Part shown: positions 7,815 to 16,634 of the stretch, in pieces
Layout of the letters: each line of letters starts with the position of its first letter
How positions within the stretch are numbered: position 1 is the first letter of the stretch
From: Marisalimonas sp016777705
GTDB taxonomy: Bacteria > Pseudomonadota > Alphaproteobacteria > Puniceispirillales > Marisalimonadaceae
Direction of reading: 5' to 3'
DNA length: 64,000 nucleotides
NCBI RefSeq assembly: GCF_047717795.1
Contig: NZ_CP159808.1
Span: 1,302,001 to 1,366,000, forward strand
Program-made: the position numbers and the translations under genes
The notes under the pieces: generated by a model
Seen by the model: the letters and a program-made list of their open reading frames with translations, nothing else
What the model was told of the DNA's origin: nothing
Database searches by the model: none

Positions 7815-10554
7815 TGCTAAAATTGAAATCAATTTTTATTTAAATAATAAAAAGCAAAATTTATTAGTAAATCCCTCTGATAGAGTTAGTAAAGTTTTGA
7901 GAGAGGACTTAGGCTTAATGGGCACAAAAATAGGCTGCAATGCTGGAGATTGTGGTTCTTGTACAATTCTTGTTAATGATGAGCCAGTTTGCGCATGTCT
8001 GATGACAGTTGCAAAAGCAGAAAAAAAGAATATTCAAACTATTGAAGGGTTAAGCTTAAATGGAGTGAGCAGCCTTCAAAAATCATTTCTAAAATATGGA
8101 GCAGCACAATGCGGAATATGCACACCTGGTCTTTTAGTAACAGCTACAGCTCTTCTTAAAAAGAACTCAACTCCAAGTAAAAAGGAAGTTGAAGAAGCCT
8201 TATCAGGTGTTCTATGCAGGTGTACTGGTTATCAAAAAATTATAACTGCCATTATGAACGTAAATTCTGAAGAGGAAATAGAACCCGTCTTTCATAATGC
8301 TGTAGGAAAAAGAATTCCTAGAATTGATGGTTTAAAAAAAGTTTTAGGAACAGAAATATATGGAGCAGACTATTGGCCTGAAGATTCACTTTACATTAAA
8401 ATCGTTCGATCACCATATCATAGAGCAAACTTTGAATTTGGAAATTTAAAGCAATGGCAGCTTGAAACTGAGGGTTTAGATATTATTCTGACTGCTAAGG
8501 ATATACCTGGAGAGAATAAATTTGGAGTTATACCAAACTTCGCTGACCAACCTGCTTTAGCAGTTTCGGAAGCAAGGTTTAAAGGTGAAGCTGTAGCGAT
8601 TATTGCAGGTACCTATAATTCAATTGGTAATTTAAACATGGATAAGTTTCCAATTAATTGGGAACCTTCAACAGAAAGCCTGTCCATTAAATCATCAAAA
8701 GATAAAAATATAGATAACATTCATTCCGATAGAGAAAATAATTTATTAACTGTTGGTAAAGTGATCTCTGGAGACCCTGAAACTATTATCAACAAATCAA
8801 CTTTTCAAGTTTCAGGAAATTTAGAAACTTCTTATGTGGAGCACGCTTACATCGAACCTGAAGCTGGAAGTGCTTGGATGGACCATGATACTTTGGTAAT
8901 ACAGGCTTGTACACAAGCTCCTATTATGGACCGTGACGACACAGCTAATATACTTGGTTTAAAAAAAGAAAATGTAAGGATTATTCCAGCAACTGCTGGA
9001 GGAGGCTTTGGATCAAAATTGGATGTTTCTATTCAGCCACTATTAGGCTTAGTAACATTAAAAACTAAAAAGCCTTGTAGAATAGTATACACTCGAAATG
9101 AATTAATGATATCTACAACAAAGAGACATCCATCTGAGATGCAAGCCTCTGTTTCTGCAGATAAAAATGGTAAAGTTTTAAGTATGATTTTTGATGGTGA
9201 TTTCAACACAGGTGCATACGCAAGCTGGGGACCGACAGTTGCAACAAGAGTTCCAATACATGCAAGTGGTCCATATTACACTCCAAATTACAAGGCTGTT
9301 GGAAACGCATTACATACCAATGGTCCTGTTTCTGGAGCATTCAGAGGTTTTGGAGTTCCTCAAGCTGCAGCTCTTCAAGAAACTCTATATGATCAACTAG
9401 CAGATATCTGTAAAATTGACCAATTAGAATTTAGAAAAATAAATGCTCTTAAAGACGGTCAAAAAACAGTTTGTGGACAAGAACTTTATGGTGTCGGCAT
9501 ATATGAATGCTTGGATGCCCTATCAGAAACATGGAAAGAAGGTCTTGAGAGAATAAAAAAATTTAATGAACATTCTAAATTTATAAAAAAAGGTATAGGT
9601 TTGGGGTCTTGTTGGTACGGCTGTGGTAATACGGCCCTTCCAAACCCTGCTACTATTAAAATTGGAATAGATAAATTTGGACAACTTTTTTTACACCAAG
9701 GGGCTACAGATATAGGTCAGGGATCTAATACAGTTATAACACAAATATGTGCGGATGCTCTAGGAGTATCTATGGAGACATTTAACTTAATTGGTCCTGA
9801 TACGCATTTAACTCCCGATTGTGGAAAAACATCTGCTTCTAGACAAACTTATATTACGGGAAAGGCAGCAGAATTATCTGGAAAAAGTATGCGTAGTAAA
9901 ATTTTAAGATTAAGCAACATGGGCCCTGATGCAGTTATTGAAATTAAGAACCAGTCAATTTTTGTTAAACATAAAGAAAAAGAACAAAGACTTGAACTTA
10001 AAGACATGATCCCAGATAAAGATAACTATGTATTATCGTCAATTGAGACTTATGACCCTCCAACAATACCACTTGATGAAAATGGTCAAGGAAAACCTTA
10101 TGCAGTATATGGATATGGCGTCCAAATGGCTGAAATAGAAGTCAATAAAGAGCTTGGCACAATAAAAGTTGAAAAAATTACAGCTGCTCATGATCTAGGC
10201 AGAGTTATCAACCCATTATTGGCAGAGGGACAAATTGAAGGTGGAATTGCCCAAGGTTTAGGGCTAGCTTTAATGGAAGAATACATTCCAGATAGAACAG
10301 AAAATTTGCACGATTATCTTGTCCCTACTATAGGTGACATGCCAGAAATAAAGAGTATTTTTATTGAAAAACCAGATCCAGAGGGACCGATGGGCGCGAA
10401 AGGGTTAGGAGAACATGTTTTAATTCCAACAACACCTGCAATCTTAAATGCTCTTAGGAATTGTACTGGCGCAATTATTAAAAAACTTCCAGCGCTTCCT
10501 CATAGAGTTTTAGAGGCTATATCGGAGGCTAATGTTGACACAAGAAAAAATTAG
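7807..10554 (+). CDS. Molybdenum hydroxylase, fused [2Fe-2S] small and molybdopterin large subunits
   Basis: The 915-residue protein joins two subunits that are separate in many relatives. Residues 1-155 carry both iron-sulphur sites: a plant-type [2Fe-2S] set (Cys44, Cys49, Cys52, Cys62 or 64) and the second set (Cys102, Cys105, Cys137, Cys139). From about residue 165 the molybdopterin domain follows, with FRGFGVPQ near 510, the GATDIGQGSNTVITQ motif and the catalytic-type Glu in GAKGLGEHV near 869. Family members hydroxylate N-heterocycles or aldehydes using water as oxygen source. The gene order with a nicotinate-pathway-type reductase suggests a nicotinate-like or other pyridine substrate; that is inference. 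It overlaps the FAD subunit by 8 nt and the next gene by 23 nt. Xanthine is less likely, as no purine genes are nearby. Confidence 0.9.
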   Translation: MNNAKIEINFYLNNKKQNLLVNPSDRVSKVLREDLGLMGTKIGCNAGDCGSCTILVNDEPVCACLMTVAKAEKKNIQTIEGLSLNGVSSLQKSFLKYGAAQCGICTPGLLVTATALLKKNSTPSKKEVEEALSGVLCRCTGYQKIITAIMNVNSEEEIEPVFHNAVGKRIPRIDGLKKVLGTEIYGADYWPEDSLYIKIVRSPYHRANFEFGNLKQWQLETEGLDIILTAKDIPGENKFGVIPNFADQPALAVSEARFKGEAVAIIAGTYNSIGNLNMDKFPINWEPSTESLSIKSSKDKNIDNIHSDRENNLLTVGKVISGDPETIINKSTFQVSGNLETSYVEHAYIEPEAGSAWMDHDTLVIQACTQAPIMDRDDTANILGLKKENVRIIPATAGGGFGSKLDVSIQPLLGLVTLKTKKPCRIVYTRNELMISTTKRHPSEMQASVSADKNGKVLSMIFDGDFNTGAYASWGPTVATRVPIHASGPYYTPNYKAVGNALHTNGPVSGAFRGFGVPQAAALQETLYDQLADICKIDQLEFRKINALKDGQKTVCGQELYGVGIYECLDALSETWKEGLERIKKFNEHSKFIKKGIGLGSCWYGCGNTALPNPATIKIGIDKFGQLFLHQGATDIGQGSNTVITQICADALGVSMETFNLIGPDTHLTPDCGKTSASRQTYITGKAAELSGKSMRSKILRLSNMGPDAVIEIKNQSIFVKHKEKEQRLELKDMIPDKDNYVLSSIETYDPPTIPLDENGQGKPYAVYGYGVQMAEIEVNKELGTIKVEKITAAHDLGRVINPLLAEGQIEGGIAQGLGLALMEEYIPDRTENLHDYLVPTIGDMPEIKSIFIEKPDPEGPMGAKGLGEHVLIPTTPAILNALRNCTGAIIKKLPALPHRVLEAISEANVDTRKN

Positions 10555-11956
10555 ATGTGACGCATGCCCAGTAATGTGTTTTATCGCCGACGGTAAATCA
10601 GGTGCTTGTGACAGGTATGCTAATGAAAATGGAGAGATCATTAGACTAGACCCTTTAGTCATTTTAAATAATCAAATAGAAAAAGGGGAACAAGTAAAAC
10701 CTTTTCTTAAAGCTGATTGGAATGGTGAAACTACAGAAAATGATAATACTTTTATAACAGCCATTGGGTCAGGTACCACTTATCCAGACTATAAACCTGC
10801 TCCTTTTATCTTCAACAGTAAAGTAGATGGTGCAGATTTTATTACTGTAGTTACTGAAGCAATATTTTCGTATTGTGGAGTAAAAATCAAAATTGATACT
10901 GACAGACATTTAGGGTCTGAAAGAGCAATTGTTAGACATAAAGGCGAAGCTATAGGACATGTCATGACAAGTGAATATGGGTCACAAATGCTTTCATTAG
11001 GTGGAGTTGACCACTTGACCGGTGGTACTAAAGTTGAAGGTCGAGTAACTTGTGAAGCTTTGATGAACTTATGCAACAAAGAGGCAATAGAACTATCAAT
11101 TGATGAAGGTCTTACAGTTATCGTTCAAGCAGGAAAGCCACCAATTATTGAAGGAATAGAAGAAACTAAAATGAGAGTTGGATGTGGATCTGCTACAATA
11201 GGAATGTTTGCATCTCAATGGATTGGTCTTGTTGATGAGGTTGTTGTAGTAGATGACCATATTACAGGTGTTGTTTCAGAGCATCAGGCTGGCAAAGTAT
11301 TAGATTGGAAAAGTACAGGTATTTCAGTAAAAGGAAGACGATCTACTCCTGGCAGATATTTTCAAGTTGCAAACCCAGGCACGGGATGGGGTGGCACTGA
11401 TATTCAAGACCCATTAACAATTTTAGGCACTTGGAATGAGAAAAAAGGTGCTGTACCTGGATTAACTATTCTCATGGTCTCTACAACTGGTGAGAATTAC
11501 TCTTATTACGAACTAGACAATGAATTGATCCCCAAGAAAAAAAAATTACCTGCAAATCTAAAATCAAGTGTTGAGCTTATTAAAGAAAATTGTGAACCCG
11601 CTCTTTGCACCGTGATGTTTGTTGGAGGTGCTGGTGGATCACTTAGATCGGGTGTTACCAAGAATCCAATTCAGCTAACTAAATCAGTTAAAAACAACGA
11701 AACTAATATAACATGTGGAGGAGCTAAAACTTATATTTGGCCTGGTGGTGGAATTACTCTTATGGTTGATGTTCATGAAATGCCTGATAATTCATTTGGA
11801 TATGTACCTACTCCTGCGATTGTAGCTCCTTTAGAATTCACCATTGATAGAAACAAATATAAATCAATTGGTGGACATACTACAAAAATAAGGTCAAAAA
11901 AAGATATAATTGAAAATGGTGGTGAATATGGAAACAAAAAGTCCTTCTTGTCCTAA
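10532..11956 (+). CDS. 6-hydroxynicotinate reductase-like iron-sulphur protein
   Basis: This 474-residue protein resembles the family annotated as 6-hydroxynicotinate reductase, known from Eubacterium barkeri nicotinate fermentation. That enzyme reduces 6-hydroxynicotinate to tetrahydro-6-oxonicotinate and was reported to carry iron-sulphur clusters and covalently bound flavin. Here four N-terminal cysteines (Cys9, Cys12, Cys16, Cys26) form a C-x2-C-x3-C-x9-C cluster motif. Further cysteines lie at 115, 174, 181 and 218 and in the C-terminal third (NITCGGAKTYIWPGGG). Residues 216-222 (VGCGSAT) partly match the ApbE flavinylation motif DgxSGAT, with Thr222 at the acceptor position. The gene overlaps the hydroxylase by 23 nt and precedes the UPF0280 gene by 9 nt. 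Family recognition is from memory; the substrate is inferred from context. Confidence 0.7.
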   Translation: MLTQEKIRCDACPVMCFIADGKSGACDRYANENGEIIRLDPLVILNNQIEKGEQVKPFLKADWNGETTENDNTFITAIGSGTTYPDYKPAPFIFNSKVDGADFITVVTEAIFSYCGVKIKIDTDRHLGSERAIVRHKGEAIGHVMTSEYGSQMLSLGGVDHLTGGTKVEGRVTCEALMNLCNKEAIELSIDEGLTVIVQAGKPPIIEGIEETKMRVGCGSATIGMFASQWIGLVDEVVVVDDHITGVVSEHQAGKVLDWKSTGISVKGRRSTPGRYFQVANPGTGWGGTDIQDPLTILGTWNEKKGAVPGLTILMVSTTGENYSYYELDNELIPKKKKLPANLKSSVELIKENCEPALCTVMFVGGAGGSLRSGVTKNPIQLTKSVKNNETNITCGGAKTYIWPGGGITLMVDVHEMPDNSFGYVPTPAIVAPLEFTIDRNKYKSIGGHTTKIRSKKDIIENGGEYGNKKSFLS

Positions 11957-11965
11957 CTTTCACTA

Positions 11966-12820
11966 ATGCTTATCAAAGAAAAAGATAATAGACTGTTCCT
12001 TAATCATGGTCCAATAGATATAGTTCTTGAAGCTTTTGGAAAAGATAAACCTTTAGCATATGAAAAAGCAAAAAAATACTTTAGTACTTTATTGAATGAA
12101 CTTGTCTTAGATATGGACTTACTTAAAAAAGAAGTAGTTCCGCATAGAAATTTTAATAATAAAATTTCTCAGAGCATGCAAAATGCAACTGAAAAGTTCT
12201 ATCCTGACTTTATAACCCCAATGGCTGCTGTAGCTGGATCAGTAGCTGATAATATTCTAAATGTTTTAGTAAAAGATACTAAGCTTGAAAAAGCCTATGT
12301 AAATAATGGTGGGGATGTATCATTTTATTTAACAGAAAATCAAACCGTTAAAAGTAGCTTGGCATCCATTCCAAACATTATTGCAGAAATTGATTATAAA
12401 GATAAATCCAGAGGTATTGCTACATCTGGATGGAGAGGACGAAGTTTTTCTCTTGGTATAGCAGATTCAGTTACTGTCTTAGCGGATAATGCAGCAATAG
12501 CTGATGCTGCCGCAACGATGATTGCTAACTCTGTAAATATAAAAAATCACCCTTCAATTATTAAAAAACCTGCCGAAGAAATTTATGAAGATAGTGATTT
12601 AAAAAATTTAATGGTTACGGTTGAAGTTGGTGATTTAAAACAATCAGAGATCGAAGACGCATTAAGAAATGGAAATGAAGTTGGTAAAACGTATCTTGAA
12701 AATGGCTTGATTAATTCAGCTTTGATTGAGTTGCACAATTGTTTTTGTATTGTACAAAAGGAATCAACTAATTTAAACTTTATTAACAAATCTAGTTTGA
12801 AAAAAATTAATTACGTTTAA
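11966..12820 (+). CDS. UPF0280 family protein (ApbE superfamily)
   Basis: The 284-residue protein matches UPF0280, a family related in fold to ApbE flavin transferases. Two ApbE-like features are visible: NNGGDV (about residue 113-118), where ApbE has its N-x-GGD loop, and ADNAAIADAAATMIAN (about 173-188), where ApbE has its magnesium-binding TADALAT-type helix. ApbE attaches FMN from FAD to a threonine of a target protein. UPF0280 has no assigned function. It sits directly behind the 6-hydroxynicotinate-reductase-like gene, a family whose studied member has covalent flavin, so a flavinylating role for that partner is a reasonable hypothesis. No clear Shine-Dalgarno precedes the ATG; translation is probably coupled to the gene 9 nt upstream. 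Confidence 0.8.
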   Translation: MLIKEKDNRLFLNHGPIDIVLEAFGKDKPLAYEKAKKYFSTLLNELVLDMDLLKKEVVPHRNFNNKISQSMQNATEKFYPDFITPMAAVAGSVADNILNVLVKDTKLEKAYVNNGGDVSFYLTENQTVKSSLASIPNIIAEIDYKDKSRGIATSGWRGRSFSLGIADSVTVLADNAAIADAAATMIANSVNIKNHPSIIKKPAEEIYEDSDLKNLMVTVEVGDLKQSEIEDALRNGNEVGKTYLENGLINSALIELHNCFCIVQKESTNLNFINKSSLKKINYV

Positions 12821-12824
12821 TACA

Positions 12825-14150
12825 TTGAGCAAAGTAATTATGAATTTAATAAAAGATTTTTTTAATGATATTACTAAAGAAAATATTACGAATGGATTTG
12901 TAGCATTCCTTTTTGCCGTTACAGGTCCTGTTGCAATAATGCTACTTGTTGGAACTAAAACAAGTCTTTCAAACCAAGAACTTTCAAGCTGGCTGTTTGG
13001 TGCCTTTGCTATAAATAGCGTAATAAGTATATTTTTTTCATTTTGGTTTAGACAACCACTAGTATTCATGTGGAGTATCCCTGGAATTATATTAATTGGT
13101 TCTTCGATAGAAAATTATTCATTTAATGAAATAGTAGGAACATATTTAGTGACTGGAATGTTTCTTACATTTCTTGGTTTAACAAATATATTGAATTGGA
13201 TAAATAAAAAAATTCCAATTGAAATTGTAATGGGAATGGTTGCTGCTATTTTTCTCCAATTTAGCTTAAATTGGCTTTACTCACTAAAAGAAACTCCTTT
13301 ACTATCTGGATCAATGACAATTACTTACTTTATCATTTATGCTTTTCCTTCGCTACAAAAAATAATGCCTCCACTTTTAGGATCTTTAATTGTAGGTGTT
13401 TTAATTATTTTAAACTCTAATCATGCTGAAATTTTTAATAATTTAAGCTTGTCCCCTATAATGCCAACAATTTTTAAGCCTGAATTTAATTTAAATGCTA
13501 ACATAGAATTAGTAATACCTTTAGCTATTACAGTTTTATTTATTCAAAATGGGCAAGGTCTTGCCATTCTAAAATCTGCTGGTCACCAAACTCGTATTAA
13601 ACCTTTCACTGTAGCCTGTGGAATAGGATCAATAATCAATTCTTTTTTTGGAACAGTATCATCTTGTCTAACAGGCCCTGTAACAGGCATAATTACATCA
13701 GACGAAAACAATAAAAATAGCTTAAAAGTTTCTGATGCAAATAAATTACTCGGACAAGAAAGAGTTGAATTTCTGGTCAAAAAACATGGAAAAGAAAATT
13801 TTTTAGAAGCTTTAAAAGATCATAAAGTTAAAACTATAATAAAAGGGCACTACACGAGTGGAATAGTTTTTTCTTTACTTTGCATAACCTTTGGTGTTTT
13901 TTCTCCTTTTTTTACTGGATTCATTTCCTCTTGCCCTCCAGGTTTCATTGCTTCTCTCGGCGGAATAGCGTTATTAATAGTCTTAAAAAACACATTTATA
14001 GCAGCTTTCTCTGGAAGCTTTTCACTTGGTGCACTTGTATCTTTTCTTATTACAATGTCAGATTTAGTTTTCCTTAATATTGGGTCACCTTTTTGGGGAA
14101 TACTTGGTGGGTTATTGATAGCCAAAATCTATGAAAAAAATAATATTTAA
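12825..14150 (+). CDS. BenE-type benzoate/H+ symporter family permease
   Basis: This 441-residue membrane protein has about 11-12 hydrophobic segments. It shows features of the BenE/NCS2-like fold: FLFAVTGPVAIMLLV in the first helix and FRQPLVFMWSIPGIILIGSS, like the P-x-x-x-W-x-x-PGA block of BenE. A CPPGFIASLGGIALLIVLKNTFIAAF helix follows near the end. BenE imports benzoate with protons. Here it ends a cluster for a probable N-heteroaromatic acid, so it may carry that acid rather than benzoate. The start given is TTG, with an in-frame ATG 15 nt later at 12840 as an alternative; neither has a strong Shine-Dalgarno. It follows the UPF0280 gene by 4 nt. About 70 residues between helices (near SDENNKNSLKVSDANKLLGQ) form a soluble loop. 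Confidence 0.75.
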   Translation: MSKVIMNLIKDFFNDITKENITNGFVAFLFAVTGPVAIMLLVGTKTSLSNQELSSWLFGAFAINSVISIFFSFWFRQPLVFMWSIPGIILIGSSIENYSFNEIVGTYLVTGMFLTFLGLTNILNWINKKIPIEIVMGMVAAIFLQFSLNWLYSLKETPLLSGSMTITYFIIYAFPSLQKIMPPLLGSLIVGVLIILNSNHAEIFNNLSLSPIMPTIFKPEFNLNANIELVIPLAITVLFIQNGQGLAILKSAGHQTRIKPFTVACGIGSIINSFFGTVSSCLTGPVTGIITSDENNKNSLKVSDANKLLGQERVEFLVKKHGKENFLEALKDHKVKTIIKGHYTSGIVFSLLCITFGVFSPFFTGFISSCPPGFIASLGGIALLIVLKNTFIAAFSGSFSLGALVSFLITMSDLVFLNIGSPFWGILGGLLIAKIYEKNNI

Positions 14151-14222
14151 CAAAAAAAACGCATAATTAATTATTATTAATATGTTAAATAATATGATAA
14201 AAAATAACTTGCTTTAAGAAAT

Positions 14223-14250
14223 TTGCTGTGTTTCATTCTATATTTATATT
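14223..14250 (+). promoter_or_regulatory. Possible sigma-70-type promoter for the ABC importer operon
   Basis: TTGCTG (14223-14228) and TATATT (14245-14250) are separated by 16 nt, in the 205-nt spacer (14151-14355) before the binding-protein gene. The match is moderate and the region is very A+T-rich, so alternatives exist. The rest of the spacer has no ORF. Confidence 0.3.
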
Positions 14251-14355
14251 ATGGGGAAAATTAAAAAATCTTTACTTATATATGATATATTTAAGGACAA
14301 CCATTTATAATAAACTATATGTAAAATCAAAATATTTTTTTTCTGGGAGGTATTA

Positions 14356-15672
14356 ATGAAAATCAAAATATTTAACAAAACTACGAAAGTTGCATCTGCT
14401 TCAATGCTAGTCGCTTCATGCTTGTTAGCCGGAACTGCTTTTGCAAAAGATACAGTTAAGGTTGGTGTGGTTTCATTTTTGACTGGACCAGCTGCAGGAG
14501 TTTTTGGGGTGCCTGCAAAACAGGGAGCTCAAATAGTTATTGACGCTATTAATAATGGTACAATGCCTGCACCTTATAATAAGCAAGGATTTGCTGGTGC
14601 CAAGATGAACCCTATTTTTAGTGATGAATCAGGTGGTGGAACTAAACAAGTTGGTCTATTTAGAGATTTTGTTGAAAAACAAAAAGTTGATGCAATGATT
14701 GGTTATATATCTTCTGGAAACTGTATGGCTATCGGTCCAATTGCTGATGAGTTAAAAATGCTAACTGTGTTTTCAACATGTGGAACACCTAGATTATATG
14801 AAGAAAAGCTGAGGTCTCATGTTTTTAGAACACAAGCTAATGCAGTTGGTGATAGTTTAGCCGCAGCTAGATATATTACAGACATGTACCCTAATGAAAA
14901 GAATTACACAGGCATAAATCAAAACTATGCTTGGGGACAAGATTCTTATAAATTCTTTGAATTAGGTATGAAACAAATGTCACCAGACAGTAAAGGTTCT
15001 GATAAACCTCAATTTCCAAAACTTTTTGTTGGACAATACGGAACAGAAATTTCAGCATTATCTTTAGATAAAGCTAAAGTTGTGCATTCAAGTTTTTGGG
15101 ATGGTGATATTGAGGCATTTACTCTTCAAGCAATGGTTAGAGGCTTTTTTCAGAAAAAAATCTTTGTTTCTTCTGTTGGAGGATCAGCTGTTGATGCATT
15201 AGACAAAAAATTTCCCGATGGTATTGTAATGGGTACAAGAGGTAATGTAGGTCTACTTGCAAGAGATGATAAAAGCCCATTAAATGTTTGGTTCATAAAA
15301 GAGTATAAAAAAAGATTTAATGCTCTACCATTAGGACCATCATATCAATATGCTAGATCAATTTTAGCTTATAAATTTGCTATGGATAAAGCTATGGCCA
15401 AGGCAGGAAGTTTTCCTACTCAAGACCAAGTTATTGCTGCTATGAAGAACATCAAGTTCAAATCATTTACAGAAACTATTTCAATGGCAAGGGGTGGTGG
15501 TCATCAAGCTGTTCATTCAGTTGGCTATGGTCTAACTAAATACAATAAAAAAGGTAAGACACCTGGAGCTGAAAAAGTTAAGATGTATGGTCCAGAATGT
15601 ATATATCCACCAGCTGGAACAAAGTCAGAAGACTGGATAAATGCAGGAATGCCTGGAGCAAAATGTAATTAA
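14356..15672 (+). CDS. ABC transporter substrate-binding protein, branched-chain amino acid type
   Basis: This 438-residue protein has an N-terminal signal peptide: a basic start, a hydrophobic stretch (ASMLVASCLLAGTAFA) and likely cleavage after Ala30. The mature part is a type I periplasmic binding fold (Peripla_BP_6): VKVGVVSFLTGPAA, the FSTCGTPRLYE hinge strand, NYAWGQDSYKFF. It would capture a solute in the periplasm for the LivHMGF-like proteins that follow. The strong GGGAGG at 14345-14350, five bases before the ATG, fits a highly expressed binding protein. A hairpin lies between it and the permease genes. Ligands of this subfamily include aromatic acids as well as amino acids; with aromatic catabolism on both sides an aromatic or heteroaromatic acid is plausible, but this is inference. 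Confidence 0.9.
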   Translation: MKIKIFNKTTKVASASMLVASCLLAGTAFAKDTVKVGVVSFLTGPAAGVFGVPAKQGAQIVIDAINNGTMPAPYNKQGFAGAKMNPIFSDESGGGTKQVGLFRDFVEKQKVDAMIGYISSGNCMAIGPIADELKMLTVFSTCGTPRLYEEKLRSHVFRTQANAVGDSLAAARYITDMYPNEKNYTGINQNYAWGQDSYKFFELGMKQMSPDSKGSDKPQFPKLFVGQYGTEISALSLDKAKVVHSSFWDGDIEAFTLQAMVRGFFQKKIFVSSVGGSAVDALDKKFPDGIVMGTRGNVGLLARDDKSPLNVWFIKEYKKRFNALPLGPSYQYARSILAYKFAMDKAMAKAGSFPTQDQVIAAMKNIKFKSFTETISMARGGGHQAVHSVGYGLTKYNKKGKTPGAEKVKMYGPECIYPPAGTKSEDWINAGMPGAKCN

Positions 15673-15687
15673 ACTTAATATTTAAAA

Positions 15688-15715
15688 GGGGTGCCTTCAA
15701 AAGCATCCCTTTTTT
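15688..15715 (+). terminator. Terminator or attenuator after the binding-protein gene
   Basis: GGGGTGC (15688-15694) pairs with GCATCCC (15703-15709), with one G-T pair, around an 8-nt loop. A run of T follows to 15715. It lies between the binding-protein stop and livH. This is the usual place for a partial terminator that lets the binding protein be made in excess over the membrane parts. Confidence 0.75.
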
Positions 15716-15737
15716 ATTGCCATTTTGGAGTATATAA

Positions 15738-16634
15738 ATGCAATTTTGGGCTACAGTTTTTTTAGACGGTCTTACTTATGCCTCTTATCTTTTTATAGTA
15801 AGTTTAGGTTTAACTATTATATTTGGGGTAATGAAAATTTTGAACGTTGCTCATGGTAGTTTTTATGCCTGGGGCGCTTACACAGCTGCATTTGCAATAG
15901 GTATTATTTCAGACAATGATCTGCCTGAAATTTTATTTTTACCAGCTATATTAATTTCTGCAGTTTTAGTAGGTGTAGTTTTAGGGTATATTATAGAACG
16001 TTTTATACTTCGAAAAATGTATAATCAGGACATACACCTTATAGTTTTAGCTACTTTTGGGGTATTTTTAATTTTTGAAGATCTCATTATAATTACCTTT
16101 GGTGTTGACCCTTATCTTCCTTATCAACCTGCAATGATGCTTGGCTGGATTGATATTGTTGGTTTAAATAGAGGTGTCTATCAACTCTCTTTAATTCTTC
16201 TTGCTACAATTGTTGCTTTTGGTTGCTGGTATGGCCTTACCAAAACTAAGTGGGGTAAGCTCCTTCAATCGGTAATTTATGACAGAGAAATAAGTGAAGC
16301 TATGGGCATAAACGTTACTAAAGTTTATGTTGTAACATTTATCGGAGGTGCCATTTTAGGAGCTCTAGGAGGTGCATATGTTGCTCCTACTACATCTGTA
16401 TCTCCAGGTTTTGCTATAGACCTTGTGGTTTTAAGCTTTGCTGTTGTGGTTATTGGTGGAATGGGTTCAATTCCTGGTGCTCTTATTGGTTCTTTAATAG
16501 TAGGGTTATTAAGAGCATTTGCAGTTCATCAAGCTCCAATATTAGAATTGTTTGTTGTTTTTGCCGTTATGGCAATCGTTTTAATTATTCGTCCTGAGGG
16601 CTTATTTGCTCCTCCTAAAGCAAGGAAAATTTAA
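15738..16634 (+). CDS. Branched-chain amino acid-type ABC permease, LivH-like
   Basis: This 298-residue inner-membrane permease of the LivH family starts with GLTYASYLFIVSLGLTIIFGVMKILNVAHGSFYAWGAY, the family hallmark of membrane helices around an N-x-AHG motif. EAMGINVTKVYVVTFIGGAILGALGGAYVAP is the cytoplasmic coupling region and following helix. The C-terminus IRPEGLFAPPKARK is also typical. It pairs with the LivM-like protein to form the translocation path. GGAG at 15727-15730 precedes the ATG by seven bases. The gene overlaps livM by one base (TAATG). The solute is set by the binding protein and is unknown. Confidence 0.92.
   Translation: MQFWATVFLDGLTYASYLFIVSLGLTIIFGVMKILNVAHGSFYAWGAYTAAFAIGIISDNDLPEILFLPAILISAVLVGVVLGYIIERFILRKMYNQDIHLIVLATFGVFLIFEDLIIITFGVDPYLPYQPAMMLGWIDIVGLNRGVYQLSLILLATIVAFGCWYGLTKTKWGKLLQSVIYDREISEAMGINVTKVYVVTFIGGAILGALGGAYVAPTTSVSPGFAIDLVVLSFAVVVIGGMGSIPGALIGSLIVGLLRAFAVHQAPILELFVVFAVMAIVLIIRPEGLFAPPKARKI

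Noticed and set aside
6957..10554. Xanthine dehydrogenase for purine use
   Set aside because: No uricase, allantoinase or XdhC-type gene is nearby, and the permease and reductase-like genes fit an N-heteroaromatic acid better.
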